DNA of 6,570 nt from an uncultured bacterium (GTDB taxonomy: Bacteria > Actinomycetota > Actinomycetes > S36-B12). Positions within the stretch are counted from its first letter, which is position 1. The number at the start of each line of letters is the position of its first letter. Positions 5,358-6,570 of the stretch are shown here, piece after piece. Below the pieces are notes generated by a model. That model was not told the DNA's origin and ran no database searches. It saw nothing but the letters and a program-made list of their open reading frames with translations. A program made the translations under genes and the position numbers. The stretch spans positions 1-6,570 of the forward strand of contig CAJBMR010000124.1 of assembly GCA_903954205.1 (NCBI GenBank), read 5' to 3'.

Positions 5358-6386
5358 TCACACCACGCGGGGGTTGCAGACGGCGAGGTTGTCGGGGAGC
5401 ACGAAGCCCTTGATCGTCTTGGTCTTGGCCCCGGTGGCCACGTCGATCACGGTGACGGTCCCGACTGGCGAGGCGGACCCCTTCTTGCCCAGGGAGTTGG
5501 CGACGTACGCCGTCGCGCCATCGGGAGTGAAGGCGACATCGAAGGGCAGCGGACCCCCGGAGATCGTGTTGCTCACGACAAGGCTCTCGACGTCGATGAT
5601 GGAGATATTGGGGGTGGCGTTGGTGGTGCCGATGTTGGTCACCCAGGCGGACTGCCCGTCCGGGGTGAAGGTGATGCGCTCGGGCTTGTTGCCCACGGTG
5701 ATGCTGGTCAGGAGGTCATTGGTCGCCGTGTCGATGACGTGGACCTGATCAGCGGAGTTGCCGGCGACCCAGAGCTGGCTGCCGTCAGGGCTCAGCGCGA
5801 GTTCCTTGTTGCGCGACCCGGTTGGGATCACGGCGGCTGGCTCGCTCCAGTCAGTGGTCGAGTAGAAGTAGACGTTGGTGTCGCTCTGGGAGAAAGCAGA
5901 CACGTAAACGCCTTGACCGTCGGCGGTCACCGCGACGCCGTATGCGCCGGGGACCTCGAGATCCTGCGATGTCGCGGTGTTGGTGGCCGTGTCGATGATG
6001 GTGAGATCGGGGCCGTTGGGCGAGGCGTTTGCGACGTACACGGTCGACCCGGAGCCGTCCATGGCGATGTTGGTGGGAATCGCGTCATCGGCGATGGTCG
6101 CTGTCACGGTGCGGGTCATGAGGTTGATCACGCTGATGCCACCACCGTTGTTGGTGACGTAGGCGACGCTGCCACTCGGATCGATCACGATGCTGCCCGG
6201 CGTCTTGCCGATCTTGATGCGCTTGCCGAAGGGAAGGTTGGTCGTGGTGTCGACCGTGCGCACGGAGCCGGTGCCGCCGGATCCGAAGAACTCGACGACG
6301 TAGAGCGTGTTGACGCATCCGGGGCGCCCCTGCTGGACCGGCATCGCCTGGGAGGCGGGTGCCGCGAGGAGAGCGGCTGAGGTCAT
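5358..6386 (-). CDS. Exported seven-bladed YVTN-type beta-propeller protein
   Basis: A 342-residue protein made almost entirely of YVTN-family propeller repeats. The repeat marker (LYV, AYVTN, VYVAN, VYVSA, LWVAG, AWVTN, AYVAN) starts at residues 28, 75, 117, 160, 205, 248 and 293, spaced 42-47, which gives seven blades. Most repeats continue into a strand of the form V-x-V-I-D-T-A-T, with a PDG turn before the next. Such proteins are extracytoplasmic scaffolds or binding proteins; no catalytic role is evident. Residues 1-14 (AALLAAPASQA) look like the end of a signal peptide with an SQA cleavage site, but the basic n-region is missing and an in-frame TGA lies 6 bases before the ATG. The only cysteines are C24 and C337. 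Weak ribosome site. Separate transcription unit from the downstream operon, though only 80 bases away. Confidence 0.85.
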   Translation of the reverse strand: MTSAALLAAPASQAMPVQQGRPGCVNTLYVVEFFGSGGTGSVRTVDTTTNLPFGKRIKIGKTPGSIVIDPSGSVAYVTNNGGGISVINLMTRTVTATIADDAIPTNIAMDGSGSTVYVANASPNGPDLTIIDTATNTATSQDLEVPGAYGVAVTADGQGVYVSAFSQSDTNVYFYSTTDWSEPAAVIPTGSRNKELALSPDGSQLWVAGNSADQVHVIDTATNDLLTSITVGNKPERITFTPDGQSAWVTNIGTTNATPNISIIDVESLVVSNTISGGPLPFDVAFTPDGATAYVANSLGKKGSASPVGTVTVIDVATGAKTKTIKGFVLPDNLAVCNPRVV

Positions 6387-6543
6387 TCTTCAATTCAATG
6401 AAGCGAGACGAGGGAGCCAGACTCACGTTACTTTGGACACGTTTCTGGGGCCTGCGGTTGTCTTTAGATCGGTGTGTGACTGGTTCCGTCTAGATCAGAT
6501 AGGGCGGGTTTTGCGGCAAGCACATTTTGCCCGCCGGGGAACT
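6387..6543. promoter_or_regulatory. Divergent promoter region with hairpin and short repeats
   Basis: This 157-base gap separates the divergently transcribed propeller gene and the putative acetyltransferase, so it should hold both promoters; it is less GC-rich than its flanks. TAGATC occurs twice on the plus strand (6465-6470 and 6491-6496), 26 bases apart. GGCGGG (6503-6508) can pair with CCCGCC (6530-6535) around a 21-base loop that contains TTTTGC (6509-6514, repeated at 6525-6530). The stem ends next to the GGGGA ribosome site of the plus-strand gene. No clean -35/-10 pair could be assigned on either strand. Confidence 0.4.
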
Positions 6544-6570
6544 ATGATTGACCTCTGGCCCTTGTTCGAG
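6544..6570 (+). CDS. Start of a probable GNAT-family N-acetyltransferase, truncated by the window end
   Basis: Nine codons are visible, reading MIDLWPLFE, with GGGGA (6536-6540) three bases before the ATG. An N-terminus of the form (I/D)LWPLF is characteristic of a common actinobacterial GNAT acetyltransferase group, where it leads into a conserved RTPRLELR segment. These enzymes transfer acetyl from acetyl-CoA to an amine. The assignment rests on a very short stretch and needs the sequence beyond the window. Confidence 0.45.

Noticed and set aside
5739..6380. A 213-codon plus-strand open frame opposite the propeller gene.
   Set aside because: The minus strand encodes seven regular YVTN repeats; the antisense product is only their repetitive mirror.

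Overview
The window looks like a chromosomal piece of a high-GC Gram-positive bacterium (Actinomycetota). The GC content is high, third codon positions are strongly GC-biased, GTG starts occur, and the protein families (FCD-type GntR regulator, AbiEi/DUF559 protein, YVTN propeller, WPLF-type acetyltransferase start) are common in that phylum. Order or genus cannot be fixed from the sequence alone.

Layout. Bases 2-430 (+) hold the C-terminal part of a PlsC-type lysophospholipid acyltransferase that begins before the window. It converges on a minus-strand gene (498-1568) for a protein with an AbiEi-like N-terminal region and a DUF559/PD-(D/E)XK nuclease-like C-terminal domain. Next comes a compact four-gene minus-strand operon, in transcription order: a classical SDR (5277-4582), an FCD-type GntR regulator (4571-3837), a flavin-containing monooxygenase (3820-2519) and a second SDR (2522-1737). 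Gaps are 10 and 16 bases, and the last pair overlaps by 4 bases (GTGA). Upstream of the operon is a minus-strand gene (5358-6386) for an exported seven-bladed YVTN beta-propeller protein. The last 27 bases start a plus-strand gene, probably a GNAT acetyltransferase.

How the genes work together. The SDR-GntR-FMO-SDR set reads as a small inducible oxidative pathway: alcohol/ketone interconversion by the SDRs, flavin-dependent oxygenation by the FMO (Baeyer-Villiger or heteroatom oxidation), and local control by the GntR protein. A perfect 7-bp inverted repeat (AGATTGT-CA-ACAATCT, 5294-5309) directly in front of the operon has the form of an FCD/GntR operator and is the likely autoregulatory site. 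The operon ends in a perfect 20-bp-arm hairpin. The substrate is not evident.

Other notable structure: a second, degenerate copy of that hairpin, also 56 bases long, lies at the 3' end of the acyltransferase and DUF559 genes and supplies the last codons of the latter. The propeller gene has a shortened signal peptide and only two cysteines, placed to clasp the propeller shut. I found no RNA gene, CRISPR array or insertion sequence. No strong case for an entirely new system can be made; the regulated FMO/SDR cassette and the paired palindromes are the best leads.
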